Both the position numbers and the translations under genes were made by a program. The notes under the pieces were generated by a model. That model saw only the letters and a program-made list of their open reading frames with translations, was not told where the DNA came from and searched no databases. Of a DNA stretch of 44,378 bases, positions 6,877 to 15,243 are shown in pieces. The stretch comes from Prevotellaceae bacterium (GTDB lineage: Bacteria > Bacteroidota > Bacteroidia > Bacteroidales > Bacteroidaceae): assembly GCA_021204865.1 (NCBI GenBank), contig JAJPYQ010000096.1, positions 1 through 44,378 on the forward strand, written 5' to 3'. Each line of letters begins with the position of its first letter. Position 1 is the first letter of the stretch.

Positions 6877-8484
6877 ATGAACCCTACTATACCTCGTATG
6901 ACAACCCTAAGCGCACCCCCGGCAACAGTCAGCAAGACCCTCGGCAGCCCCCTCGGCAGCCCACGGCTGCCGCTCATCCCGGCTCTCTGCTGCGCCGCCC
7001 TAATGCCCTCCCTGGCGAAGGCCCAAGGTGAGCAGAAGCCGAACATACTCTTCATCCTCTGCGACGACATGGGCTGGGGCGACCTCGGCTGCTACGGGCA
7101 GCACTACATCAGCACGCCCAACATCGACCGCCTCGCCCACGAGGGGATGCAGTTCATGCAAGCCTACGCCGGCAGCCCCGTAAGCGCTCCCTCGAGGGCA
7201 TCGCTGATGACGGGGCAGCACACTGGGCACTGCGAGATAAGGGGCAACCGCGAGTACTGGAGCGGGCAGGACACGGTGATGTACGGACAGAACGTTGACT
7301 ACGCCCGCGTCGGGCAGCACCCCCTCGACTCGGCGCACGTGGTGATACCTGAGATAATGAAGCGGAACGGCTACACGACGGGGCAGTTCGGCAAGTGGGC
7401 AGTGGGATACGAGGGCAGCTGGTCAACGCCCGACAAGCGGGGCGTGGACGAGTTCTACGGGCCTCTGTGCCAGTTCCAGGCACACGCCTACTACCCCAAC
7501 TTCCTCAACCGCTACAGCACAGCCCTTGGCGACACGGGCGTGGTGCGAGAGCTGCTGACAGAGAACATCGAGCACGCCTTCCAAGGCGAGGACTACTACA
7601 ACCGTCCGCAGTACTCCGCCGACCTCGTGCACGAGAGGGCGATGCAGTGGCTTGACCGACAAGAGAAGGGGCAGCCCTTCTGCGGCTTCCTTACCTACAC
7701 CCTGCCGCACGCCGAGCTTGTGCAGCCCGAGGACAGCATCCTGCTCTCCTATAAGAGGCAGTTCACGGAGGACAAGACCTTCGGGGGTGCACCCCAGAGC
7801 TGGTACCACGCCATAACCAACGTGCACGCAGAGTTCGCAGGGATGATAACGAGGCTCGACACGTACGTGGGGCAGATAATGGACAAGCTCAGGGAGAAAG
7901 GGCTGGCGGACAACACGGTGGTCATCTTCTCGAGCGACAACGGCCCGCACGAGGAGGGCGGGGGAGACCCGACGTTCTTCAACCGCGACGGGGTGCTCCG
8001 AGGCATCAAGCGAAGCTGCCACGAGGGAGGCATACGCATCCCCTTCATAGTGTGGTGGCCAGGGCACGTCGAGGCTGGCGTGAGGAGCGAGCAGCAGATA
8101 GCCTTCTGCGACATTATGCCCACCTTCTGCGACATCATAGGCGAGACGGACTACGTCAGCAAGTACCAGAACAAGCGACTGGGCGAGGACGACTACTTCG
8201 ACGGCATATCCTTCCTGCCCACGCTCTTAGGAGACGACGAGAGGCAGCAGAGCCACGACTACCTCTACTGGGAGTTCGACGAGACCGACCAGATAGCCGT
8301 GCGCCAAGGCGACTGGAAGCTGATAGTGAAGCAAGGCAGACCCGAGCTCTACAACCTCGGGGACGACGTGCACGAGGACCACGACCTCTCGGCCGACTAC
8401 CCCGAGAAGGTGAGGGAGCTCGTGGGGATAATAGGCAAGGCGCACACGCCTAACAAGAACTTCAACGTAACACTACCGCTATGA
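6877..8484 (+). CDS. Secreted sulfatase, serine-type (S1 family)
   Basis: Protein of 535 residues if started at 6877. The reading frame is open further upstream but that part lies in repeat array B, so the start is placed after the promoter; ATG 6898 is an equally good choice. A signal peptide is present (LPLIPALCCAALMPSLAKAQ). The metal-binding N-terminus ILFILCDDMGWGDLG and the signature SAPSRASLMTG (S at about 103) identify a type I sulfatase; the Ser-x-Pro-Ser-Arg form requires conversion to formylglycine by an anaerobic sulfatase-maturating enzyme, which is not encoded here. It removes sulfate esters from glycans. Its stop overlaps the glmM start by 4 bases (ATGA), linking it to amino-sugar metabolism. 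Confidence 0.92.
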   Translation: MNPTIPRMTTLSAPPATVSKTLGSPLGSPRLPLIPALCCAALMPSLAKAQGEQKPNILFILCDDMGWGDLGCYGQHYISTPNIDRLAHEGMQFMQAYAGSPVSAPSRASLMTGQHTGHCEIRGNREYWSGQDTVMYGQNVDYARVGQHPLDSAHVVIPEIMKRNGYTTGQFGKWAVGYEGSWSTPDKRGVDEFYGPLCQFQAHAYYPNFLNRYSTALGDTGVVRELLTENIEHAFQGEDYYNRPQYSADLVHERAMQWLDRQEKGQPFCGFLTYTLPHAELVQPEDSILLSYKRQFTEDKTFGGAPQSWYHAITNVHAEFAGMITRLDTYVGQIMDKLREKGLADNTVVIFSSDNGPHEEGGGDPTFFNRDGVLRGIKRSCHEGGIRIPFIVWWPGHVEAGVRSEQQIAFCDIMPTFCDIIGETDYVSKYQNKRLGEDDYFDGISFLPTLLGDDERQQSHDYLYWEFDETDQIAVRQGDWKLIVKQGRPELYNLGDDVHEDHDLSADYPEKVRELVGIIGKAHTPNKNFNVTLPL

Positions 8485-9881
8485 CACTAATCAAATCAAT
8501 CTCAGGCATCAGGGGAACAATAGGCGGACGTGCTGGTGACACGCTCAACCCCTTGGACATAGTCAAGTTCACCAGCGCCTACGCCGTGGTCATCCGCAAG
8601 GCAACCCCTATCGGGTCGGGCAAGATAGTCGTCGGGAGAGACGCTCGCATCAGTGGCGAGATGGTGAAGAACATTGTCTGCGGCACGCTGATGGGCATGG
8701 GCTTCGACGTGATTAACATCGGGCTCGCCTCCACGCCGACAACGGAGATAGCCGTCACGATGGCAGGGGCTGACGGGGGCATAATCCTCACGGCAAGCCA
8801 CAACCCGAGGATGTGGAACGCCCTTAAGCTGCTCAACTGGAAGGGCGAGTTCCTCAATAAGGAAGAGGGCGAGGAGGTGCTGCGCATTGCCGAGGCGGAG
8901 GACTTCTCCTACGCTGAGGTGGACGCCTTGGGCAAGTACACCGAGGACTTCAGCTACGACCAGAAGCATATAGATATGGTGCTTGGGCTTGACCTCGTTG
9001 ACGCTGAGGCGATAAGCAAGGCAGGCTTCAGCGTCGCCTTCGACTCGGTCAACTCCGTGGGCGGCATCATCCTGCCTAAGCTCTTCGAGCAGTTGGGCGT
9101 GAGGAACGTGAAGGGGCTGTACACAGAGCCTACGGGCGACTTCAAGCACAACCCCGAGCCGCTGGAGAAGAACCTTGGAGACATCAAGGCGCTTATGCAA
9201 AAGGGAGGCTTCGACATAGGCTTCGTGGTAGACCCTGACGTAGACCGCCTCGCAATGTTCTCGGAGGACGGCACGATGTACGGCGAGGAGTATACGCTAG
9301 TGACGGTGGCTGACTGGGTGCTTCAGCACACGCCTGGCAACACCGTGAGCAATCTCAGCTCAACGAGGGCGCTTAGGGACGTGACCCGTCGCTACCCTGG
9401 CTGCGAGTACTCTGCCGCTGCCGTGGGCGAGGTTAACGTTGTGGCTAAGATGCGAGAGGTGGGGGCTGTGATTGGAGGCGAAGGCAACGGCGGGGTCATC
9501 TATCCCGCAGCCCACAGCGGCAGGGACGCACTGGTGGGCATCGCCCTTATGCTTACTTACCTCGCCAAGTCGGGCAAGAAGACGAGCGAGCTTAGGGCAA
9601 GCTTCCCGCCCTACTTCATAGCGAAGAACCGCATAGACCTGACCCAAGGCACGGACGTGGACGCTATCCTCGCAAGGGTCAAGGAACTCTACAAGGACGA
9701 GGATGTGAACGACATTGACGGAGTGAAGATAGACTTCCCCGACAAGTGGGTGCACCTGCGCAAGTCGAACACCGAGCCTATCATCCGCGTCTACAGCGAG
9801 GCTTCGACAATGGAAGAGGCGGAAGCCCTCGCGGGGCAGATAATGGAACTGGTTAACGATATAACAAGAAGAAAGGAATGA
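8481..9881 (+). CDS. glmM: Phosphoglucosamine mutase GlmM
   Basis: Protein of 466 residues of the alpha-D-phosphohexomutase superfamily. The active-site phosphoserine loop TASHNPRMWNALK lies near residue 104, the metal-binding loop DPDVDRLA near residue 253, and the sugar-binding GEGNGGVIYP and phosphate-binding RKSNTEPIIRVY motifs follow in order. GlmM interconverts glucosamine-6-phosphate and glucosamine-1-phosphate for peptidoglycan and LPS precursors in the cytoplasm. The start ATG overlaps the sulfatase stop by 4 bases, and nagA follows after 4 bases. The related phosphomannomutase activity cannot be excluded, but the family length and the nagA neighbour favour GlmM. Confidence 0.88.
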   Translation: MTLIKSISGIRGTIGGRAGDTLNPLDIVKFTSAYAVVIRKATPIGSGKIVVGRDARISGEMVKNIVCGTLMGMGFDVINIGLASTPTTEIAVTMAGADGGIILTASHNPRMWNALKLLNWKGEFLNKEEGEEVLRIAEAEDFSYAEVDALGKYTEDFSYDQKHIDMVLGLDLVDAEAISKAGFSVAFDSVNSVGGIILPKLFEQLGVRNVKGLYTEPTGDFKHNPEPLEKNLGDIKALMQKGGFDIGFVVDPDVDRLAMFSEDGTMYGEEYTLVTVADWVLQHTPGNTVSNLSSTRALRDVTRRYPGCEYSAAAVGEVNVVAKMREVGAVIGGEGNGGVIYPAAHSGRDALVGIALMLTYLAKSGKKTSELRASFPPYFIAKNRIDLTQGTDVDAILARVKELYKDEDVNDIDGVKIDFPDKWVHLRKSNTEPIIRVYSEASTMEEAEALAGQIMELVNDITRRKE

Positions 9882-9885
9882 GACA

Positions 9886-11049
9886 ATGCTTACACAGATA
9901 ATAAACGCCCGCATCCTCACGCCGCAAGGCTGGCTGAAGGACGGGAGCATGATACTGAGGAACCACAAGATCCTCGAAGTGACTAACTGCGACCTCGCCA
10001 TCATCGGGGCTAACATCATCGACGCCAAGGGCATGTACGTCGTGCCGGGTGGCATAGAGATGCACGTGCACGGGGGCGGAGGCAGGGACTTCCAAGAGGG
10101 GACGGAGGACGCCTTCCGCACCGCCGTGGAGGCGCACCTTAAGCACGGCACAACGACCATCTTCCCAACGCTTAGCAGCAGCACAGTGCCTATGATAATG
10201 AAGGCGGTGGAGACCTGCTCGAGGCTAATGCACGAGGAGAACACTCCGATAGCGGGGCTGCACCTCGAGGGGCATTACCTGAACAAGGCTAAGGCTGGGG
10301 CGCAGATGCCCGAATGGATTAAAGACCCCGACCCCAACGAGTACATCCCCATCGTGGAGAACTGCCCTTGCATCAAGCGTTGGGACGCTGCGCCCGAGCT
10401 GCCAGGGGCGATACAGTTCGGCAGGTACTGCAGCGAGAGGGGCATACTGCCCTCGATAGCCCACACGCAGGCGGAGTGGAAGGACGTGAAGGCTGCCTTC
10501 GAGGCAGGCTACACGCACGTCACGCACTTCTACAACGCTATGCCTGGCTTCCACAACAAGAGGGAGTACAAGTACGAGGGGACGGTGGAGAGCGTCTACC
10601 TCATCGACGACATGACGATAGAGTGCGTCTCGGACGGCATCCACGTGCCGCCCACCATCCTGCGCATGGCTTACAAGATAAAGGGCGTGGAGCGTATGGC
10701 TTTGACGACTGACGCCCTCGCCCTCGCCGCAAGCGACGCTGAGGCTAAGGCGTTCGACCCCCGTGTGGTCATCGAGAACGGTGTGTGCAAGCTGAGCGAC
10801 CGCTCGGCTCTCGCTGGCTCGATAGCCACGATGGAGCGGCTGGTGCAGGTGGCTGTGCAGGAGGCTGAGATACCCCTCGAGGACGCTGTGCGTATGGTCA
10901 GCGAGACCCCTGCCCACATCATGCGCATCAACGACCGCAAGGGCACGCTGCAGCGTGGCAAGGACGCTGACATCCTTATCCTCGACGACGAGCTCCGTGT
11001 GCGCTGCGTCTGGCAGATGGGCAAGATTGTAGAGAACAGCCTGTTTTGA
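9886..11049 (+). CDS. nagA: N-acetylglucosamine-6-phosphate deacetylase
   Basis: Amidohydrolase of 387 residues. Metal and catalytic positions are visible as PGGIEMHVHGGG, HLEGHYL, SIAHTQAEW, VTHFYNAMPG, DGIHVPP and LTTDALA. NagA removes the acetyl group from GlcNAc-6-phosphate, giving glucosamine-6-phosphate, the substrate of the GlmM encoded just upstream. One departure from the usual pattern is HLEGHY where most family members have HLEGPY or HLEGPF, a change beside the metal-binding Glu. Length is normal. The stop overlaps a TTG start of the channel gene (TTGA). Confidence 0.87.
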   Translation: MLTQIINARILTPQGWLKDGSMILRNHKILEVTNCDLAIIGANIIDAKGMYVVPGGIEMHVHGGGGRDFQEGTEDAFRTAVEAHLKHGTTTIFPTLSSSTVPMIMKAVETCSRLMHEENTPIAGLHLEGHYLNKAKAGAQMPEWIKDPDPNEYIPIVENCPCIKRWDAAPELPGAIQFGRYCSERGILPSIAHTQAEWKDVKAAFEAGYTHVTHFYNAMPGFHNKREYKYEGTVESVYLIDDMTIECVSDGIHVPPTILRMAYKIKGVERMALTTDALALAASDAEAKAFDPRVVIENGVCKLSDRSALAGSIATMERLVQVAVQEAEIPLEDAVRMVSETPAHIMRINDRKGTLQRGKDADILILDDELRVRCVWQMGKIVENSLF

Positions 11050-11909
11050 CTTCCTTAGGCAAAGGACATAGTGAAGACCTCCTTCAGGATGGGCGCAAGC
11101 CTACCCTGAAGGAGCGTCTTTACGTCGTCATCTTCGAGAGCGACACGCCTCTGGGCAAGCTCTTCGACGTGTGCCTCCTTGTGATGATAGCCCTGAGCAT
11201 CGTGCTCATCATCATCGAGAGCATGCAGGGCTTGCCCCAGTACTGGAAGCGGGTGTTCACTGTCTTCGAGTACGTCTTCACCCTCTTCTTCACCCTCGAG
11301 TACCTGCTTCGTCTCTACTGCTCGCCCCGCCCGAGGGAGTACGCCCTGAGCTTCTTCGGCATCATTGACTTCCTCAGCACCATACCCCTCTACCTCGGCT
11401 GGATATTCGTCTCCGCCCGCTACCTTATGGTGCTGCGCACGTTCCGCCTCATCCGTGTGTTCCGAGTGTTCAAGCTCTTCAGCTTCCTCTCCGAGGGCGA
11501 CTACCTGCTGCGCTCGCTCCTGCTCTCGGCTCGCAAGATAATAGTCTTCTTCCTCTTCGCCGTCATACTCGCCGTGTCGCTCGGCACGCTGATGTACATG
11601 GTGGAGGGAGGCGTTGAGGGGACGCAGTTCACCGACATCCCCTCGAGCATCTACTGGGCGGTAGCCACGATGGCCACCGTAGGCTACGGGGACATCGCCC
11701 CCGTCACGCCCTTGGGGCGCTTCCTCAGCGTGCTGGTCATGCTGCTCGGCTACACCATCATAGCCGTCCCCACGGGCATCGTCTCGGCGGAGTTCATCAA
11801 AGAGGGCGCCAAGCGTAGGAAGGCGGGCAAGTGCCCAGAGTGCGGCTCCCCGCTGCCCCCGAAGGCTCGCTTCTGCCCCCACTGCGGGAAGAGCTTGGCC
11901 GCCAGCTAA
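11046..11909 (+). CDS. Voltage-gated-type potassium channel with C-terminal zinc ribbon
   Basis: Protein of 287 residues with six membrane segments. The S4-like helix carries regularly spaced arginines (RTFRLIRVFRVFKLF), and the pore holds the selectivity filter TVGYGD followed by the last helix. After the membrane part comes a short cytosolic tail with a treble-clef style zinc ribbon, CPECGSPLPPKARFCPHCG. The start is TTG overlapping the nagA stop; no ATG occurs in frame before the first membrane helix. It should conduct potassium across the inner membrane. The zinc ribbon could be a sensory or assembly module, which is an inference. Confidence 0.88.
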   Translation: MTSLGKGHSEDLLQDGRKPTLKERLYVVIFESDTPLGKLFDVCLLVMIALSIVLIIIESMQGLPQYWKRVFTVFEYVFTLFFTLEYLLRLYCSPRPREYALSFFGIIDFLSTIPLYLGWIFVSARYLMVLRTFRLIRVFRVFKLFSFLSEGDYLLRSLLLSARKIIVFFLFAVILAVSLGTLMYMVEGGVEGTQFTDIPSSIYWAVATMATVGYGDIAPVTPLGRFLSVLVMLLGYTIIAVPTGIVSAEFIKEGAKRRKAGKCPECGSPLPPKARFCPHCGKSLAAS

Positions 11910-11940
11910 CACCTTCCGTCATCCCTGTTATATAGGCTTC

Positions 11941-12036
11941 GGACACATCCTATATAGGATACCTCCACACATCCTATATAGGATACCTCCACACATCCTA
12001 TATAGGATATCTCCACACATCCTATATAGGATATGT
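11941..12036. repeat. 24-bp palindromic array with ATCCTATATAGGAT core (array C)
   Basis: Four 24-base units (11941-11964, 11965-11988, 11989-12012, 12013-12036), each with the perfect palindrome ATCCTATATAGGAT. The flank TTATATAGGCTTCGG before it is the reverse complement of the right flank of array D. It lies between convergent genes. A hairpin-like GGTATAAGGGGC...GCCCC segment follows at 12045-12068. Confidence 0.9.
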
Positions 12037-12101
12037 CTGGCGATGGTATAAGGGGCGCAGCGAGCCCCGTGCTTGGGCTTCGCTTAAGGGTAGCTTAAGG
12101 C

Positions 12102-12794
12102 TTAAGGCTCAACGCTCTGCGAGTGTGTCTCCGCCTCGGTCTGCGCCTCTATGTCCCTGCGCAGGTCTTCGAGTACCTTGCCGTGGTAGGAGAAGTACTT
12201 CGCCCCCTGGTACGAGCCCGAGGCGTTCTGCCTCTCTTCGGGCATGAAGGTGCCGACGAAGGGGGAGAGCTTGAAGATCCTGTCCTGATACTCCACGGCG
12301 TCGTCCGAGGCGACCTTGACGTCTATGCCAAGGGGCTCGAAGCGCACTGTCTCGCCTATCCTTATGCCCACGAGGCTGAACTTGAAGCGTCCTCGCCTGT
12401 GCGGCTCCTTCTTGGCGTCTGCCTCCTGCTCGCCGCAAGGCTTGTCGGGCAGGGGCTTGTTGTCCTCGTACTCCACCACCTCAGCGTCGTCGACAGCCTG
12501 TGCGATGTCGCGGAAGATGCTTAGAGCCACCCCGGGGGCGACGTTGAAGAACTCGCGGTTCTGCCGTATGCGCAGGTCGGTGAGGCGGTCTATCATCTTG
12601 TGCACGAGCTTCTCCACCTCGTTGTACTTCACCGTCTTCATCGTGGCGAATATCTCGAAGGGCAGAGGCACGGCCGTGTTGTCAAGCTCCTTCGAGCGCA
12701 CGTCGACGGGGCGGGCGCTCTTGCCTATCTTCACCCAGTCTTCCCTGAAGCTCGGGTTCGTGAGAATGTAGACGTAACCTGGTTCCTTACTCAT
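12102..12794 (-). CDS. GIY-YIG (T5orf172-type) nuclease-fold protein with DUF4357-like C-terminus
   Basis: Protein of 230 residues. The N-terminal half shows the GIY-YIG layout: GYVYILTN for the first strand, VKIGKS for the second, a conserved Arg in VDVRSKELDN and the Glu in RQNREFFNV. This is the T5orf172/MUG113 subtype. The C-terminal part (FSLVGIRIGE, then SYQGAKYFSYHGK near residue 200) resembles DUF4357. Such proteins often sit near restriction or defence genes, and here a restriction-modification pair follows upstream on the same strand. GC content matches the host chromosome rather than the lower-GC pair, so it may not have arrived together with them. Substrate unknown. Confidence 0.8.
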   Translation of the reverse strand: MSKEPGYVYILTNPSFREDWVKIGKSARPVDVRSKELDNTAVPLPFEIFATMKTVKYNEVEKLVHKMIDRLTDLRIRQNREFFNVAPGVALSIFRDIAQAVDDAEVVEYEDNKPLPDKPCGEQEADAKKEPHRRGRFKFSLVGIRIGETVRFEPLGIDVKVASDDAVEYQDRIFKLSPFVGTFMPEERQNASGSYQGAKYFSYHGKVLEDLRRDIEAQTEAETHSQSVEP

Positions 12795-12825
12795 AGTGTA
12801 TCGTTTTCCTTGGTGTGATGCTTAG

Positions 12826-13779
12826 CTATCTTATGCGACGATGCCCGGGAGATGCGCCGAGGAACTTGTCTCCATTGAGATGTATCATGTGGTCGGGCAT
12901 ACTCGCTATCCAGACCTCAGTCTCCCACGCCAATTGCTCTGAGAACTTCTTGAACGTGCGGAAATCAAGGAACGCTGTCACATATATCTTCGCTGCCTTA
13001 ACTCTCTCTGTCATAGCCTCTATCTCCAATATCCGTTTCGGGTTCATCGGACCGACAGAAGTCACCGCTTCCACGAAGTACAGCCAATCCTTGTCTTCCC
13101 TGTACAGCACGACATCAGGCATCTTGTCATGCGCCGTTATCGAGAAGCCGACAGAGGAAAGCCTCTCCACATTCTTGACCATGTCTTTCTTAGTGGTGTC
13201 GCCAACGTAAAGGCACTCCGAGCTTGGTGCAAAGCGAGGCGCGAACTCCTCTATTATGGCTTTCTGTAACTGGTTGTGCTTGCCTGGACTAAACGTAAAG
13301 TCCCTATCGTTTATCCTCACAGGCATTTTCCGCATTTTCCTTTTTGAGGCATAAAGGTTGGATAAGGTGTCATGTCTGTCGAGAAACAGCCTCAACGCTT
13401 CGTTTGTCCCCAAAGCGCATGCCTCATTGCCGTCTACTGATTGCATGACGGCAAGAAACTCATCCGTCAAGCGATAGTGATAGTTGGGGCTGTTGGTAGC
13501 CATCCCATTGTCTTCAACAAGAGCGGCAGTCCTGAATGGGTGCATAGCTTGTTTGCGGAACGTTTCCCTTGAGTTCTCCGCATACCTGAAGCCATAACAC
13601 TCAGCGATGAACGCCATGACATCATGAATTCTTATCCAGCCGTTAGTTGCCTCAGACCAAGGCATCTCTCTCTTTAGCCTTGCCATCGCAAGTAAAGTCA
13701 GGCAACAAAGCTGGCTTCGCTGCCTTAGTGGCATCTTTACTGCCGCCAACAGTTCTTTCGCCTGCTCTAACTTATCCAT
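12826..13779 (-). CDS. Type II restriction endonuclease, BsuBI/PstI family
   Basis: Protein of 317 residues. The C-terminal half matches BsuBI/PstI-type enzymes: CLYVGDTTKKDMV, then MPDVVLY followed by WLYFVEAVTSVGPMNPKR, which supplies the acidic and Glu-x-Val type catalytic residues of the PD-(D/E)xK fold and the family-specific VTSxGP block. The N-terminal half is helical and probably contacts DNA. Known family members cut CTGCAG; this recognition is inferred by homology. The start lies inside the end of the methyltransferase gene (13-base overlap), a common arrangement that delays the nuclease. Base composition is clearly lower in GC than the flanking genes. Confidence 0.87.
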   Translation of the reverse strand: MDKLEQAKELLAAVKMPLRQRSQLCCLTLLAMARLKREMPWSEATNGWIRIHDVMAFIAECYGFRYAENSRETFRKQAMHPFRTAALVEDNGMATNSPNYHYRLTDEFLAVMQSVDGNEACALGTNEALRLFLDRHDTLSNLYASKRKMRKMPVRINDRDFTFSPGKHNQLQKAIIEEFAPRFAPSSECLYVGDTTKKDMVKNVERLSSVGFSITAHDKMPDVVLYREDKDWLYFVEAVTSVGPMNPKRILEIEAMTERVKAAKIYVTAFLDFRTFKKFSEQLAWETEVWIASMPDHMIHLNGDKFLGASPGHRRIR

Positions 13780-15221
13780 CTGCTGAGTATCTCATTGCAA
13801 TTTGCCACGGACAATTCCATGTGCATTAGCTCCCTCCCCATCTCTTCTACCACTGGTCTTTCGGGAATGGGCATCTGGTTTATCTCCGTCGAGTTAACCT
13901 GTGTCGAGCCATTGAGTATTCTGTAATAGCTATCGTAAAGGCTGGAGTTCAGCAGTACAAATAGCCCGTATGTCACACAGGGCGAGTCGCACTTGATATA
14001 GTTGACTTTATTCTGTGTGCTGATGTATGCGAACTGCGGATATTCTTGTTTCAGGTATATACCACACTGCAGCCTGCGCTCTTCTTCTTTTGAGGTGAAA
14101 CGTTTAACCATCAGGAAGTCACTGTTCTCTTGCAAGAACGCTTTCCTGTCTGTCTTGATAACCTCTCCCTCCTTCCCCAAAGGCCAGATGACACGACCGC
14201 CTTTGATATGCTGTGAATACAATAGAGGAAACGCTCCCTCCTCCAGCCGGTCGCGCAAGGCTTCCCTCGTTCTGAAGTCAACGATTAAGCCAGTCTGCAT
14301 ACGCATATTGAGCTCAGGCAAAGTCTTTCGGAAATGGTTTACTTGGTTAAGGACATCGACATCACTGTTGTTAGTGGCAAGATAGACAAACTGATTGGGG
14401 GACACGATGGTCTCGTAAGGTGCGCGGAAACGCTTGAAGTCCTTGAAGTCAGAGGTGGACGATGACGTGATATTGATGTGGTCAGGCTTTACAGTCGTTC
14501 TCCTTACCTTTATGATTAATGTCTCCTGCAATACCGCTTCACGGTCAAACACCTTGTCCCTGCTATCGAACAGATGAATGTCAGTTATCACGCAATTGGC
14601 AAACAGGTATTGCCTGAAACGCTTGAAGTACGCTCCCGATGTCCAAGAGCGCGGCACTATGTAAACCAATTCTTGCCCCTTCCTCAAGTTGCGAATGCCC
14701 ATAGCCCAAAACAGGAAGTAAAGATTGGGGGCTCCGTGGCAAACCGTCCGCATCGCCTTTGCCTCTTTCGCCTCTTTCGGTATCTTGAGATAAGGAGGAT
14801 TGCCAATGATGTAATCGTAGACGTTATTGTCGACTGGGAACAGAGAACAGTCCTCAAATGTCTGGCTTGTGATATAGTTATCTTGGATTATCTCATACGA
14901 TATGCCGCATTCAGCCTTTGCCAAGTCTAAGTTCGCCTTTAACAAAGGAAGTACTCGTTCGTCTGTCTCGTAGCAAGTCACACATATCTTTCCCTTGTAG
15001 CCGTCCCGCTTCAGCCTGTCAATGACCGCAGCCGTTAAAATGCCAGTACCCGCCCCAGCGTCCAACAGTCGTAGCTCTGGCTTGGAAAAGTCAAAGTCAA
15101 AGAGAGAAGCCATAAATTCGGCAGTGGTCGCATTCGTGAAGAACTGACCATACATCTTCCTCTTCGCTTTGGGCACAGAAGCTATGAAACCATCGGTGTT
15201 CCTTAATGTTGAACTTAGCAT
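13767..15221 (-). CDS. N6-adenine DNA methyltransferase, partner of the BsuBI/PstI-type nuclease
   Basis: Protein of 484 residues. Motif I for S-adenosylmethionine binding is LLDAGAGTGILTAA (around residue 55) and the catalytic motif IV is DYIIGNPPYLKIPK, the NPPY form of N6-adenine methylases. An upstream motif X region (KMYGQFFTNATTAEFMASLF) gives the gamma-class order. The C-terminal half should hold the target-recognition domain. It protects host DNA at the site cut by the nuclease that overlaps its 3' end. It begins only 22 bases after the mltG stop on the same strand, with no clear promoter in that gap, and its GC content (near 50% in lines counted by eye) is low for this window. Confidence 0.9.
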   Translation of the reverse strand: MLSSTLRNTDGFIASVPKAKRKMYGQFFTNATTAEFMASLFDFDFSKPELRLLDAGAGTGILTAAVIDRLKRDGYKGKICVTCYETDERVLPLLKANLDLAKAECGISYEIIQDNYITSQTFEDCSLFPVDNNVYDYIIGNPPYLKIPKEAKEAKAMRTVCHGAPNLYFLFWAMGIRNLRKGQELVYIVPRSWTSGAYFKRFRQYLFANCVITDIHLFDSRDKVFDREAVLQETLIIKVRRTTVKPDHINITSSSTSDFKDFKRFRAPYETIVSPNQFVYLATNNSDVDVLNQVNHFRKTLPELNMRMQTGLIVDFRTREALRDRLEEGAFPLLYSQHIKGGRVIWPLGKEGEVIKTDRKAFLQENSDFLMVKRFTSKEEERRLQCGIYLKQEYPQFAYISTQNKVNYIKCDSPCVTYGLFVLLNSSLYDSYYRILNGSTQVNSTEINQMPIPERPVVEEMGRELMHMELSVANCNEILSRWIS

Positions 15222-15243
15222 TTTACGTTTTAAGCAAGCGCAA

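Noticed and set aside
12826-15221. Mobile element carrying the restriction pair
   Set aside because: No transposase, integrase, terminal inverted repeats or target duplications were found at the borders; only base composition suggests transfer.
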